A stretch of 64,000 nucleotides of DNA from UBA6197 sp047638075 (GTDB taxonomy: Bacteria; Pseudomonadota; Alphaproteobacteria; Rhodobacterales; Rhodobacteraceae), in assembly GCF_047638075.1 (NCBI RefSeq), contig NZ_JBLJBV010000099.1, positions 1 through 64,000 of the forward strand. The letters run 5' to 3'. Under the pieces are notes generated by a model that searched no databases, was not told the DNA's origin, and saw only the letters and a list, made by a program, of their open reading frames with translations. The position numbers and the translations under genes are program-made. Position 1 is the first letter of the stretch. Every line of letters starts with the position of its first letter. Positions 35,797-45,417 of the stretch are shown piece after piece.

Positions 35797-38241
35797 ATGT
35801 CCATTCGGCGTAGCGTTTCTATTTTGGCTTTGGTGCTGGCTGCAACCATGGCACTTTCCGGATGTGACAGCGCTGAAGAGCGGGCTGAGGCACATTTTCA
35901 ATCCGGGATGGCACTGCTGGCCGATGGTGACACAGATCGCGCCCTGTTGGAATTCCGAAATGTCTTCAAGCTGAACGGCCAGCATCGGCTGGCACGCGAA
36001 ACCTATGCCCGAATTCAACGCGAGCGCGGTGTATTGGACGAAGCGTATAGCCAGTATCTGCGACTGGTGGAACAATACCCTGATGATCTGGAAGGTCGCA
36101 GCGCCTTGGGCGAAATGGCCCTGGACAAGTCGGATTGGCCAGAGGCAACGCGCCATATCCGGGCGGCACGCGAACTTGCGCCCGATGACACGATGGTAAT
36201 CGCGCTGAACGCAGCACTGGATTACCGGCAGGCGCTGGTCGACAAAGACCCCGCCGCCGCCGCCCGCGCCGCTGCAGTCGCGCAAGAGGTGCAAACACGC
36301 GCCCCCGACAACGCGGTCGCAAGACGCGTGATTATTGATGCGCTGTTACGGGATCAAAAGCTGTCCGAGGCGCTCACCCAGATTGATGCCGCCCTTGAGC
36401 GAGACCCCACCAACCTGGCAATGCACCAGGCCAAGCTGAAGGTGCTGGCGATATTGCGCGACAGCGCGGCCATGGGCACACACCTGCAAGAGATGGTAAA
36501 ACTCTTTCCCGACAACACGTCGATCCGGGATGCGCTGATCGTCTGGTTTGTTCAAACTGGCAACCCCGATGGAGCAGAAACGTTTCTGCGCAGCCAGATA
36601 GCCACCGCCAAGCCCGAACAGGCCGAACAGGCCCATATCAACCTGGTGCAGTTTCTACGCCAAGCCAAAGGCACCGACGCCGCCCGCAATGAGCTTGTGC
36701 GTCTAATCTCCGAGGATGCGAACGTCGGTATCTATCGCAGCCTCCTGGCCTCGATCGACTTTGACAACGGCGATACGGCAACCGCAATTTCCGCAATGGA
36801 GACCCTGCTGAAAGACAGCACGCCGGGCAGCCAGACCAACGGCTACAAAGCCACGCTCGCAAGGATGCTTGAGGCGACCGGCAACCACGTCGGCGCCCGC
36901 GCCCGCATCGAAGAAGTTCTGGCAGACGACCCCACCTTCGTGCCCGCGTTGAAAATGCGCGCCGGATGGCTGATCACCGATGACCGCCCGGGCGAGGCAA
37001 TTGCCGAGCTGCGCCGCGCCATGGACCAAGACCCCCGCGACCCCGAAATCCTGACCCTGATGGCCAAGGCACACCTGCGGGATGGCAGCCGCGAGCTGGC
37101 TGGTGAGCGACTTGCCGTTGCGGTCGAGCTTTCAGGGCAAGGCAGTCAGGAATCACGCAACTATGCCGAATTTCTATTGCAAGATAACCGCCTGTCAACC
37201 GCCGAAAGCGTGCTGATCGAGGCCTTGCGCCGTGCCCCGACCGACATCAACCTGCTCTCGGCCCTGGGCGATATCTACCTGCGTATACCTGATCTTCCGC
37301 GCGCTGATGGCATTGAAAAGCAGCTTCAGGCCATTGGCACCGATGAGGCCCGGTTTGCCGCAAACCGCATTCAGGTGGCGCTGTTGTTAAGGCAGCAACG
37401 GGTGGAGGATAGTATTGCGCTATTGCAACAGATGGATAGCAGCAGCGATGGCGCGCTGGATGCCCCTACAACAATCACAAGCGCCTATCTGCAAGACGGC
37501 AAACCTGACAGCGCCGCCAGCTACCTTGACGGGCTGTTGGCCACCGCCCCGCAAGACCCGAAACTTCGGTTTCTGCGGGCGCAGGTAGATGCGGCCTCTG
37601 GCAACACCGCCGAGGCCGAAACCCAATTGCAGGCCCTATTGACCGAGAGACCGGGCGACGACCTCGTTGTTCAGGCGCTTTACGGATTACTGAGCAAAGC
37701 AGGTAGGCCCGAAGAAGCAGACCAAGTCCTGGAAGCGGGTCTACGGGAAAAGCCCGACTCGGTGCCCTTATTGCTGCGCAAAAGTGCAGCATTGGAAGCC
37801 AAGGGCAATTTTGAAGGCGCCATCGAAATCTATGAAACGCTTTATGAGGGCAATAGCGCCAATGTGATCATCGCCAACAATCTGGCCAGCCTTATCGCAA
37901 ACCACCGCGATGATGAGGCCAGCCTGTCGCGCGCCTATACTATCAGCCGCCGCCTGCGCGGGCTGGCCAACCCCGCATTTCAGGACACATTGGGTTGGAT
38001 CGAATACCGACGTGGCAACTTTGATGAGGCCGCCGCACAACTTGAACCCGCCGCCAAAGGCATGCCTGACGATCCGGTCGTTCATCTGCACCTGGGCCTG
38101 ACCTATGTCGCACTGAAACAGATCGACGCCGCGCGCAACGCGCTTACCCTTGCAATCGCCCTTGCCAAGGATAGCCCCGATCCACAATTCGCGCGCGCAC
38201 GTCAGATATTGGCCGAGCTACCCGACACTGCCTCAAACTGA
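35797..38241 (+). CDS. TPR-repeat lipoprotein of the exosortase/EPS locus (PrsT-like)
   Basis: An 814-residue lipoprotein. The ATG at 35797 has AGAGGAA upstream and opens a signal peptide with lipobox ALSGC (Cys about residue 23). The rest is a run of tetratricopeptide repeats, for example AHFQSGMALLADGDTDRALL, the segment AELRRAMDQDPRDPEILTLM, and the C-terminal PAFQDTLGWIEYRRGNFDEA. This matches the large TPR proteins coded beside exosortases. Probably in the periplasm or at the outer membrane and scaffolding the export machinery; the exact role is not known. Confidence 0.8.
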   Translation: MSIRRSVSILALVLAATMALSGCDSAEERAEAHFQSGMALLADGDTDRALLEFRNVFKLNGQHRLARETYARIQRERGVLDEAYSQYLRLVEQYPDDLEGRSALGEMALDKSDWPEATRHIRAARELAPDDTMVIALNAALDYRQALVDKDPAAAARAAAVAQEVQTRAPDNAVARRVIIDALLRDQKLSEALTQIDAALERDPTNLAMHQAKLKVLAILRDSAAMGTHLQEMVKLFPDNTSIRDALIVWFVQTGNPDGAETFLRSQIATAKPEQAEQAHINLVQFLRQAKGTDAARNELVRLISEDANVGIYRSLLASIDFDNGDTATAISAMETLLKDSTPGSQTNGYKATLARMLEATGNHVGARARIEEVLADDPTFVPALKMRAGWLITDDRPGEAIAELRRAMDQDPRDPEILTLMAKAHLRDGSRELAGERLAVAVELSGQGSQESRNYAEFLLQDNRLSTAESVLIEALRRAPTDINLLSALGDIYLRIPDLPRADGIEKQLQAIGTDEARFAANRIQVALLLRQQRVEDSIALLQQMDSSSDGALDAPTTITSAYLQDGKPDSAASYLDGLLATAPQDPKLRFLRAQVDAASGNTAEAETQLQALLTERPGDDLVVQALYGLLSKAGRPEEADQVLEAGLREKPDSVPLLLRKSAALEAKGNFEGAIEIYETLYEGNSANVIIANNLASLIANHRDDEASLSRAYTISRRLRGLANPAFQDTLGWIEYRRGNFDEAAAQLEPAAKGMPDDPVVHLHLGLTYVALKQIDAARNALTLAIALAKDSPDPQFARARQILAELPDTASN

Positions 38242-38392
38242 ACCCGACAAAGTGTTGCACACGCGACATTGAAACGCATCGCATGACGCGGAAATCATGT
38301 AAAAAGTGTTTTTCCTTTCCGTGGTGGGGTATTGGCGATAGAATTTAACCTTGGGGGCGACTTCGCATTTTGGTGAAGGCTGACGGAGTAGA

Positions 38393-38989
38393 ATGATGAA
38401 AAGAGTTTTTATTATAATGGCCGCTTTGGTCTGTGCAGCACTGCCAGCCGCAGCCCAGGATGGATACCGGATCAAACCGGGGGATCTGTTGCGTGTCGAG
38501 GTTTTGGAAGATTCAAATCTCAATCGTAACGTTCTGGTGCTACCCGATGGCAACATCGCACTGCCGATGGCGGGGACGGTGCAGGCGAGCGGTCAGACAG
38601 TAGCGCAGGTTCAAAATGCATTGGCAGCAAAACTGGGCCCCAATTTTGCAACTCCGCCCAACGTATATGTCGGCGTTGACCGTTTGGCCGAACCACGCGC
38701 AGAAACAGGCACAGCGCGCGCGGTTCCGGTGATTTCTATTTATGTGATGGGCGAAGCAGCCAAGCCGGGCAAATACGACCTGACGCGCGGCTCGACGCTT
38801 TTGCAAGCCTTGGCAGCAACGGGCGGGTTTTCAAAATTTGCGGCGACCAAGCGCATCCAGTTGCGCCGAGGGTCAGCGGTCTACAACTTTGACTACAAGG
38901 CGATGGAGCAGGGCAAAGTCGGGATTTCCAACACACGGCTGATAGAAGGCGATGTGATCGTGATCCCGCAAAGGCGACTGTTTGAATAA
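38393..38989 (+). CDS. Polysaccharide export protein (Wza-like, short)
   Basis: A 198-residue protein with a signal peptide (to about residue 22, ending PAAAQDG), a poly-export domain (YRIKPGDLLRVEVLEDSNLN, followed by VLPDGNIALPMAGTVQASGQ) and a soluble ligand-binding beta-grasp (ISIYVMGEAAKPGKYDL). It lacks the lipobox and C-terminal helix of full Wza, as is typical of the EpsA-like proteins in exosortase loci. GGAG precedes two consecutive ATG codons (38393, 38396). Confidence 0.85.
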   Translation: MMKRVFIIMAALVCAALPAAAQDGYRIKPGDLLRVEVLEDSNLNRNVLVLPDGNIALPMAGTVQASGQTVAQVQNALAAKLGPNFATPPNVYVGVDRLAEPRAETGTARAVPVISIYVMGEAAKPGKYDLTRGSTLLQALAATGGFSKFAATKRIQLRRGSAVYNFDYKAMEQGKVGISNTRLIEGDVIVIPQRRLFE

Positions 38990-39005
38990 CGAAACGAGGC
39001 AGGCA

Positions 39006-40385
39006 GTGAGCAAAAAACTGATCAAGCGCGCGGCAATCCTGGCCGTTATGGGGAATTGCGTGATGCCGGCTTTCGCACAAGAGGCCGGCATGACGTTTCA
39101 CCTTGGCCTCGAAGAACGCCTGATATATGGCAGCAACTTGGCGCTTGAAACCCCTGCCGAGGGCAATACCGCCCTGGCCACGACGATGCTGACGTTTGGC
39201 ATGGTTTCCCAGACCCGCACCCAAACCTTCACCTTTGACTTAGCGGGGGGTCTTGAAGCAGGCCACGACCCTGGCATCAGCGACCATTCGGGGATTTCCA
39301 ACCCGTCGGCAAAGCTTGGCTATTCACGCGAATCCGCCAATGCCAACATCGCGTTCGGAACCTACTACCGGCGCGAAAGGGTCGATTTCCTGCGCGATCT
39401 GGATGACTTCATTGATGATGAGGGTGAACTGGATCTGCCCGAAGACCTGGCAGATCTGAACGGAACCGGTTGGCGTAATCGCTACGGCGCCGACGCCAAG
39501 CTAGAAGTGGGTGCCGCTGCGCCATTAGGCTTGATCCTGTCCGCCGCATTTACCGGCACCAACTATTCCGACACCAGTGACCCCGAGTTGACCGACAAGC
39601 GCCGACAGAACTATGATGCCACGGTACGCGCACATCTTTCCGACGTTGCTGAGGGCATGCTGACATTCGGGCACGAACGCTATGACGAAGAAGATGCAGA
39701 CCAGACCCGTCGCGATACCGACACTGTTGAGCTAGGGCTTTCCTACGCCATGTCAGAACGCACGCGTTGGACGGCGGGGCTTGGGTATGCAAATATCGAC
39801 ACGCGTGAATCTGGTGTGACAACCACAGAAGAAGGCCCGACTGCACGTCTAGGGGTTGATGTTGACATGCCCAACGGCACTGCGGGCGCGGACTTTGTCG
39901 CGATCACCGACCAGAATGGGCGCAGATCAACAATCACCGTGAATCGCGCATTGGATCTGCCGACAGGTGCCGTTTTTGCCGAACTGGGGGTCACTAAAGG
40001 CGAGGAATTTGATGCGGTTATGGTTGGTGCGCTGAACTGGCGCCACGATATGCCACGCGGCCAATTCACCGCCCGCGCCGAGCGCAAGGCAAATAGCGAC
40101 GATAGCGATCAGACCACATCAACTGCGCTTATCCTGAATTATGGACACGAGTTGACGACCGTATCGGGCGTCCAATTCGGTGTCAGTTACGCACAGATTG
40201 ACAAGACATCCGGCAATCAGGTGGACCGCGCAAACGTATCGGCCAGTTACATTCAAGCCCTGACACCGGATTGGGACATGAATCTGGGCGTTGCCTGGAA
40301 AATGCGCGACGAAGAAACTGTCGGGCGTGCAACATCAGAAGAGGTTTTCGTCTCGCTCAGCCGCGATTTCAGCTGGACGCGGTAA
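39006..40385 (+). CDS. Outer-membrane beta-barrel protein of the EPS locus
   Basis: A 459-residue protein with a signal peptide (about residues 1-25, ending PAFAQEAG) followed by alternating amphipathic strands and a terminal aromatic residue pattern ending FSWTR. This fits the beta-barrel proteins found with exosortase-linked EPS genes. The GTG at 39006 is preferred to a TTG at 38982 because of GAGGCAGG just upstream and the compact signal peptide. Likely an outer-membrane pore or anchor for the polysaccharide; this is by context. Confidence 0.7.
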   Translation: MSKKLIKRAAILAVMGNCVMPAFAQEAGMTFHLGLEERLIYGSNLALETPAEGNTALATTMLTFGMVSQTRTQTFTFDLAGGLEAGHDPGISDHSGISNPSAKLGYSRESANANIAFGTYYRRERVDFLRDLDDFIDDEGELDLPEDLADLNGTGWRNRYGADAKLEVGAAAPLGLILSAAFTGTNYSDTSDPELTDKRRQNYDATVRAHLSDVAEGMLTFGHERYDEEDADQTRRDTDTVELGLSYAMSERTRWTAGLGYANIDTRESGVTTTEEGPTARLGVDVDMPNGTAGADFVAITDQNGRRSTITVNRALDLPTGAVFAELGVTKGEEFDAVMVGALNWRHDMPRGQFTARAERKANSDDSDQTTSTALILNYGHELTTVSGVQFGVSYAQIDKTSGNQVDRANVSASYIQALTPDWDMNLGVAWKMRDEETVGRATSEEVFVSLSRDFSWTR

Positions 40386-40487
40386 GGTCGCCAAAGGTCG
40401 CGCAAGATCAATAAATATCGTAGCATGAATGGATGTGCGGGGGTCAGGCCACCCCCCAAATCCACGTCAGGCCCGAAGGGTGTGTCT

Positions 40488-42086
40488 ATGTCGCTATCCG
40501 ATAACAACATCTCCGCCATCTTTCCGGCCAGGGTAAACCTGCCGGGTCTTGCGTGGTTTGCGTTGCTGATTCTTGCCGCAGTGCCGATTTACTGGATCGG
40601 ATTGATTTCGCTGGGGCGCGCATGGATTACCCCGGAATATAGTCATGGCCCCCTGATCCCGCTGATTTCACTTTACCTGTTCTTGCGCGAATTGCGCGCC
40701 CGCCCCCCCGCAGCAACGGGCACCCCGGTGAACCGGTTGCCCGGCATCGCGCTGCTGCTGATTGCTTTTGCGGTTGGTATTTTTGGCAACCTTGTGCGTA
40801 TCCCGGATATCGTGACCTACGGGCTGATCCTGTGGGTTGGCGGGGTCATGCTGACGGGTTTTGGTTGGGCACAGGGGCGGTATCACTTTTTGCCGGTTGT
40901 GCATCTGGTGTTCATGCTGCCACTGCCGCAGTTCGTCTATTGGAAGCTGTCGATTTTCTTGCAGGGTGTTTCCTCCGAAATCGGGGTCTGGTTCGTGGCG
41001 CTGATGGGTGTGCCGGTGTTGTTGGAAGGCAACGTTATCGACCTCGGGATTTATAAGCTTCAGGTGGCCGAGGCGTGTTCCGGGCTGCGCTATCTGTTCC
41101 CGATCCTGTCATTTTCCTACCTGTTCGCCATTCTCTACCGCGGCCCGCTTTGGCATAAACTTGTGCTTTTGCTATCCGCAGCGCCGCTGACGGTGCTGAT
41201 GAACTCAATCCGCATCGGGGTGATCGGGGTCATGGTCAATAGCTATGGTATTGAACAGGCCGAAGGGTTTTTGCACTTTTTTGAAGGCTGGGTGATCTTT
41301 CTGGCCTGTGTCGGCATCTTGTTCATCATGGCAATTGTTTTGCAACGGCTGACGCCAAGCCCCAAATCCCTGTCGGAAACGATTGATCTGGATTTTGAGG
41401 GCTTTGGCGCACAGGCCGCGCGCATACTGGGGATTGGCGCGTCAAAAGGGCTGGCCGCAGCGGCGCTGCTATCGGTTGCGGTGGCGGCAGCCTTCCTGCT
41501 GTTTCCTCCGACAGCGCGGGTTGTACCCGAGCGTGACCCCTTTGTGCTGTTCCCGCGAAATCTTGGCCCGTGGTCTGGCCTGCTGGAGCCGCTTGAACCC
41601 GCCGTTGAAAAGGTGCTGCGCGCCGATGATTATATCAATGCCAGCTACGCCAGCGCGGGCGAACCCGGATATGTCACCCTGTTTGTCGCCTATTACGACA
41701 AGCAGACCGAGGGGTCCGGTATCCACTCGCCCGAGGTTTGCCTGCCCGTCGGCGGATGGGAAATATTCTCGCTTGATCCGCATAAGGTCAGCATTCCCGG
41801 CACTGTCTACGGTGATTTCATGGTCAACCGGGCGGTCATTCAGAAGGGGCTGGACAGACAGCTGGTCTATTACTGGTTTGAGCAACGCGGTCGGCGGATG
41901 ACAAATGACTATCTGGCAAAGGTCAGCGTGGTCTATGACAGCCTGACGCGGGGTCGTACCGATGGCGCGCTGGTGCGCTTTGCGCTGCCGATAAACCCCG
42001 GCGAATCCGAGTCCGACGCCGAGGCCCGGATGCAGCGGTTCATGGCCCTCGCCTTGGCGCGCATGCCCCGGTTTGTGCCGGAATAG
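40488..42086 (+). CDS. xrtD: Exosortase (XrtD type) fused to an EpsI domain
   Basis: A 532-residue inner-membrane protein. The N-terminal exosortase part (about residues 15-300) has many membrane helices and the three catalytic residues: Cys197 in EACSGLRY, Arg242 in NSIRIG and His263 in GFLHFFEGW. The C-terminal EpsI-like domain (about 320-532) has YYDKQTEGSGIHSPEVCLPV. Exosortases cut and relocate proteins with C-terminal sorting signals; the XrtD type in Rhodobacteraceae is known for VPLPA-CTERM substrates. The XrtD assignment is by resemblance. The ATG at 40488 has AAGGGTG upstream. No VPLPA-CTERM protein is encoded in this window. Confidence 0.8.
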   Translation: MSLSDNNISAIFPARVNLPGLAWFALLILAAVPIYWIGLISLGRAWITPEYSHGPLIPLISLYLFLRELRARPPAATGTPVNRLPGIALLLIAFAVGIFGNLVRIPDIVTYGLILWVGGVMLTGFGWAQGRYHFLPVVHLVFMLPLPQFVYWKLSIFLQGVSSEIGVWFVALMGVPVLLEGNVIDLGIYKLQVAEACSGLRYLFPILSFSYLFAILYRGPLWHKLVLLLSAAPLTVLMNSIRIGVIGVMVNSYGIEQAEGFLHFFEGWVIFLACVGILFIMAIVLQRLTPSPKSLSETIDLDFEGFGAQAARILGIGASKGLAAAALLSVAVAAAFLLFPPTARVVPERDPFVLFPRNLGPWSGLLEPLEPAVEKVLRADDYINASYASAGEPGYVTLFVAYYDKQTEGSGIHSPEVCLPVGGWEIFSLDPHKVSIPGTVYGDFMVNRAVIQKGLDRQLVYYWFEQRGRRMTNDYLAKVSVVYDSLTRGRTDGALVRFALPINPGESESDAEARMQRFMALALARMPRFVPE

Positions 42087-42100
42087 GCCCGCTTTTCGGA

Positions 42101-42757
42101 ATGTCGTTTACCGCCCCCCCTGCCAGCAGCAACGCCGCAAAGGTGCTTTGGGCAGTTGCCGCCCTCTGCCTTATCATTGAGGCCGTGCTGCAAGCCGCCG
42201 ATCACGGCCTGATCGGATCTGCCCGGTGGCGACAGCTTGCATGGCAATACGGTGCCTTTTGGGCAGGGCTGTTGCGTGATTGGCGCCCCAACTATGCCGC
42301 GCAGCCGGTGCTGATGTTTCTAAGCTATTCGGTGTTGCACGCCGGATTTTGGCATCTTGCGGGTAATATGGCGGCGCTCGCGGGGTTGGGGCCGATGATA
42401 TTGGCGCGTGGGGTTGGGGCACGCGATGTACTGGTGTTATGGGTTTTATCAGCGATTGGCGGCGGGTTGGCCTTTGGCCTTTTGGCCGCCAGCCCGCAGC
42501 CGATGATCGGGGCTTCGGGGCCGCTGTTTGGCCTTGCGGGCGCCTGGAAGGCGTTTGAATGGCAAGCGGCGCGGCGCACCGGCGCAGCGCAATGGCCAAT
42601 CACCCTTTGGGTGCTGGCACTGGCGCTTTTGAATCTGGTCCTATGGGCAGCTAACGACGGGTCACTGGCCTGGCAGACCCATCTTGGGGGGTTTGTGACG
42701 GGTTGGGCGTGGGCGCTTTGGTTTGCGGCGCGGCGCGGCGCTGACCGATCTTGCTGA
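42101..42757 (+). CDS. Rhomboid-family intramembrane serine protease
   Basis: A 218-residue protein with six hydrophobic segments. The catalytic serine is S139 in MIGASGPLFGL and the histidine is H194 in WQTHLGGFVTG; the HAGFWHLAGNM motif of the second helix is also present. It cleaves membrane proteins within the bilayer. It begins 14 bp after the exosortase gene and probably shares its transcript, so EPS or sorted-protein processing is a possible role. Its 3' end overlaps the converging glycosyltransferase gene by 107 bp. Confidence 0.85.
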   Translation: MSFTAPPASSNAAKVLWAVAALCLIIEAVLQAADHGLIGSARWRQLAWQYGAFWAGLLRDWRPNYAAQPVLMFLSYSVLHAGFWHLAGNMAALAGLGPMILARGVGARDVLVLWVLSAIGGGLAFGLLAASPQPMIGASGPLFGLAGAWKAFEWQAARRTGAAQWPITLWVLALALLNLVLWAANDGSLAWQTHLGGFVTGWAWALWFAARRGADRSC

Positions 42758-43958
42758 AGATCCGGTCGTAGGCGTCCAGCAATTTGGGCATCGAGTGATC
42801 CCACGAAAGCCACCCCAGCACCCTTTCACGGCCGATCTTGCCCATCCGTTCCCGCAAGGCCGGGTCTTCGATCAACACCGCCAGTTTTTCCGCAAAATCC
42901 ACCGGATCATTGGCGCGGGCATAAAGCGAGGCCCCTTCCGCCGACATCCGCCCCTCGGTCAGATCAAACTGCACCAGCGGTTTTTCCAAGGTCATGTATT
43001 CCATGACCTTGTTCATCGTCGAGATGTCGTTCATCGCGTTTTTCGGATCGGGTGAAACGCCGATATCTGCGGTATTCAGCACCGCCAACAATTCTTCGCC
43101 ATAGAGCGGGCCGGTAAAGGTGAACCAGTCATCCAGCCCATGTGCGCGCACGTCACGCTTCACTTCCTCCAGATGCGGGCCAAAGCCGACGATGGCAAAA
43201 TGCACGCCCCGATGCCCCAGGACATTGACCAGATGGTCAGCGGCGGCCACCAAAAGGTCCATCCCCTCTTGCTGGCCGATCACGCCGACATAACCCATCA
43301 TTATGCCCGCGCCCTTCTTTAGCGCCGGGTCTGGCGGGCGGATTTCAAACTTTTCGACCTGCGGCGCCGAGCGTACAACAAACACGTCTTCCGGGTTCAT
43401 CTTGCCGCGCCGAATGGCAATCTGGCGAAAGCTCTCATTCGTCGCGATTGACACAGAGGCACAGGCAAACGTCAGCCGTTCCCAGACCAGCATCACCCGG
43501 TACAGCAACCCCTTCTTGCCAAACTTCGCCTCAAACAATTCCGGGCAGACATCGTGATGGTCAAATAGATAGCGCACCCCAAAAAGCCGATAACGCAGCG
43601 CCAACAGAAACACGAGGTCGGGCGGATTACAGCCATGGATCACGTCAAACCCACGCTCGCGGCGCACGCGCCGGGCCAGCCGGAACATATGCCACAAAAA
43701 GTGCAGATATTCGCGCGCATAGGCAATGGCGCCGGCGTGGGCCTCGATCGGGGCGGGATAGCGGTAGATATGGACGCCTTCGATCACCTCATAAAGCGCG
43801 TTCCAGCCGCGCCCGGTGGGGCAAATCACGCTGACCTCATAGCCATGCGCCACCAGTGTTGTCGCCTCAAGCCAGACCCGTCGATCCAGTGGCACGGGCA
43901 GGTTTTCAACCACGATCAGAATGCGGCGGCCTTCTTCGCCCTTGGTGTGATTATTCAT
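42651..43958 (-). CDS. Glycosyltransferase family 4 protein
   Basis: A 435-residue GT-B fold enzyme. Typical elements are RILIVVENLPVPLDRRVWLE at the N-terminus, CNPPDLVFLLALRYR, FDHHDVCPELFEAKF, and the nucleotide-binding region GYVGVIGQQEGMDLLVAAAD with NDISTMNKVMEYMTLEKPLV. The ATG at 43958 has GAGGGGG upstream, while the frame runs open into the ManC gene. It is 37 bp downstream of manC on the same strand. The final 30 residues are basic, proline-rich and overlap the rhomboid gene. Confidence 0.85.
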   Translation of the reverse strand: MNNHTKGEEGRRILIVVENLPVPLDRRVWLEATTLVAHGYEVSVICPTGRGWNALYEVIEGVHIYRYPAPIEAHAGAIAYAREYLHFLWHMFRLARRVRRERGFDVIHGCNPPDLVFLLALRYRLFGVRYLFDHHDVCPELFEAKFGKKGLLYRVMLVWERLTFACASVSIATNESFRQIAIRRGKMNPEDVFVVRSAPQVEKFEIRPPDPALKKGAGIMMGYVGVIGQQEGMDLLVAAADHLVNVLGHRGVHFAIVGFGPHLEEVKRDVRAHGLDDWFTFTGPLYGEELLAVLNTADIGVSPDPKNAMNDISTMNKVMEYMTLEKPLVQFDLTEGRMSAEGASLYARANDPVDFAEKLAVLIEDPALRERMGKIGRERVLGWLSWDHSMPKLLDAYDRIFSKIGQRRAAPQTKAPTPNPSQTPQDGSARPVTRR

Positions 43959-43995
43959 CAGGCCCCCTCTGCGCCCTTCGCGTAACAGCAAACGA

Positions 43996-45417
43996 TCATT
44001 GCGCCGGGGCGCGGTTATAAATATCAGCGTAGCGCACAATGTCATCTTCGCCCAGATAAGCGCCTGTCTGAACCTCAATCAAATACATCGGCACCTTGCC
44101 GGGGTTCTCCATACGATGAATCGCACCCAGCGGAATATAGGCTGACTCATTTTCCGACAGCAGGCTTACATCGTCATTCACCGTGACACGCGCTGTGCCG
44201 CTGACCACGACCCAGTGTTCGGCCCGATGGACATGGCTTTGCAGACTTAACACACCGCCGGGCTTGACCATGATCCGTTTGACCTGAAACCGGTCGCGCA
44301 GACACAGCGTTTCATACCACCCCCAAGGGCGGTAGCAGCGCGGAAACTCGGATGCCTGCGCAACCGTGCCATGTTTCAGCACCTGCACCACTTGGCGTAC
44401 GTCCTGCGCACGGTCCATATTGACGACCAAGACCGCATCACGCATCGCTACCGCCGCAATATTGTCGAGCCCCATACCGACCAAGTGCATGTTCTCATCT
44501 TCCGAACGCAGCAGTGTACGGGTGCAGTCAATTGCGGTGACATTGCCGCTACGCGCGACCTGATCGGTGCCCGTCGCCAGAAAGGCGTGCAGCGTATCCC
44601 AACTGCCAAGATCCAGCCAATCCGCCATGAACGGCACCGCAACAACATTATCGGCCTTTTCCATGACGGCGTAATCAATCGAGATGGCTTCGGCCTGCGC
44701 ATAGTCTTTTACGCCTAACCTGAAAAATCCCAGATCATGCTCTCCGGCGGCCAAAGCCGCACGGCAGGGGGCGATCAAGTCAGCCGCATGCCTTTGGTAG
44801 GCGGCCAGAATATCACCCACGCGAAACAGATACATGCCCGTATTCCAGAGGAAATTTTCGGACTTTATCATCTCTTTGGCGCTGTCGAGATCGGGTTTTT
44901 CGGAAAAACTGGCCAACGGGGTGGCGCAACCCTGCATTGGGGGCTGTGTCAACTCCAGATAGCCGTAACCCGTTTCCGGTCGATCCGGGGTCACGCCAAA
45001 GGCTACCAGCATCCCCGCATTGGCAGCAACTTCGCCCGCCTGCACGGCAGCGTCGAAGGCTTCGTTTGAACGGATAAGATGATCCGAAGGCAGGACCAGC
45101 ATCAGGTCATCCGGCACCCCTTCCAACTTTAGCGCGGCTGTCAAAATGGCGGGGCCGGTATCGAGGATGGTGGGCTCCAATATAACCTCAGCATCCATCA
45201 CACCGATATCATTTGCCTGCTCTTGCGCCAAAAAGCGAAACACCTCATTCGTCAGGACAATCGGCGCCGCGTAACCGTGCCCTGATACGCGCTGCAATGT
45301 GTCTTGGTAGAGGCTTCGGTCACCCAGAAATGCGGCAAACTGCTTGGGAAATGCAGATCGGGAACTGGGCCAAAGCCGCGTTCCAGAACCGCCACAAAGA
45401 ATAACAGGGTGAATCAT
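43996..45417 (-). CDS. manC: Mannose-1-phosphate guanylyltransferase/mannose-6-phosphate isomerase
   Basis: A 473-residue bifunctional enzyme supplying GDP-mannose for polysaccharide. N-terminal nucleotidyltransferase signature ILCGGSGTRLWPSSRSAFPK followed by the FLGDRSLYQDTLQRV motif, substrate region FSEKPDLDSAKEMI, and C-terminal type II isomerase cupin VKPGGVLSLQSHVHRAEHWV. The ATG at 45417 is used because upstream residues lack similarity. It precedes the GT4 gene with 37 bp between. Confidence 0.9.
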   Translation of the reverse strand: MIHPVILCGGSGTRLWPSSRSAFPKQFAAFLGDRSLYQDTLQRVSGHGYAAPIVLTNEVFRFLAQEQANDIGVMDAEVILEPTILDTGPAILTAALKLEGVPDDLMLVLPSDHLIRSNEAFDAAVQAGEVAANAGMLVAFGVTPDRPETGYGYLELTQPPMQGCATPLASFSEKPDLDSAKEMIKSENFLWNTGMYLFRVGDILAAYQRHAADLIAPCRAALAAGEHDLGFFRLGVKDYAQAEAISIDYAVMEKADNVVAVPFMADWLDLGSWDTLHAFLATGTDQVARSGNVTAIDCTRTLLRSEDENMHLVGMGLDNIAAVAMRDAVLVVNMDRAQDVRQVVQVLKHGTVAQASEFPRCYRPWGWYETLCLRDRFQVKRIMVKPGGVLSLQSHVHRAEHWVVVSGTARVTVNDDVSLLSENESAYIPLGAIHRMENPGKVPMYLIEVQTGAYLGEDDIVRYADIYNRAPAQ

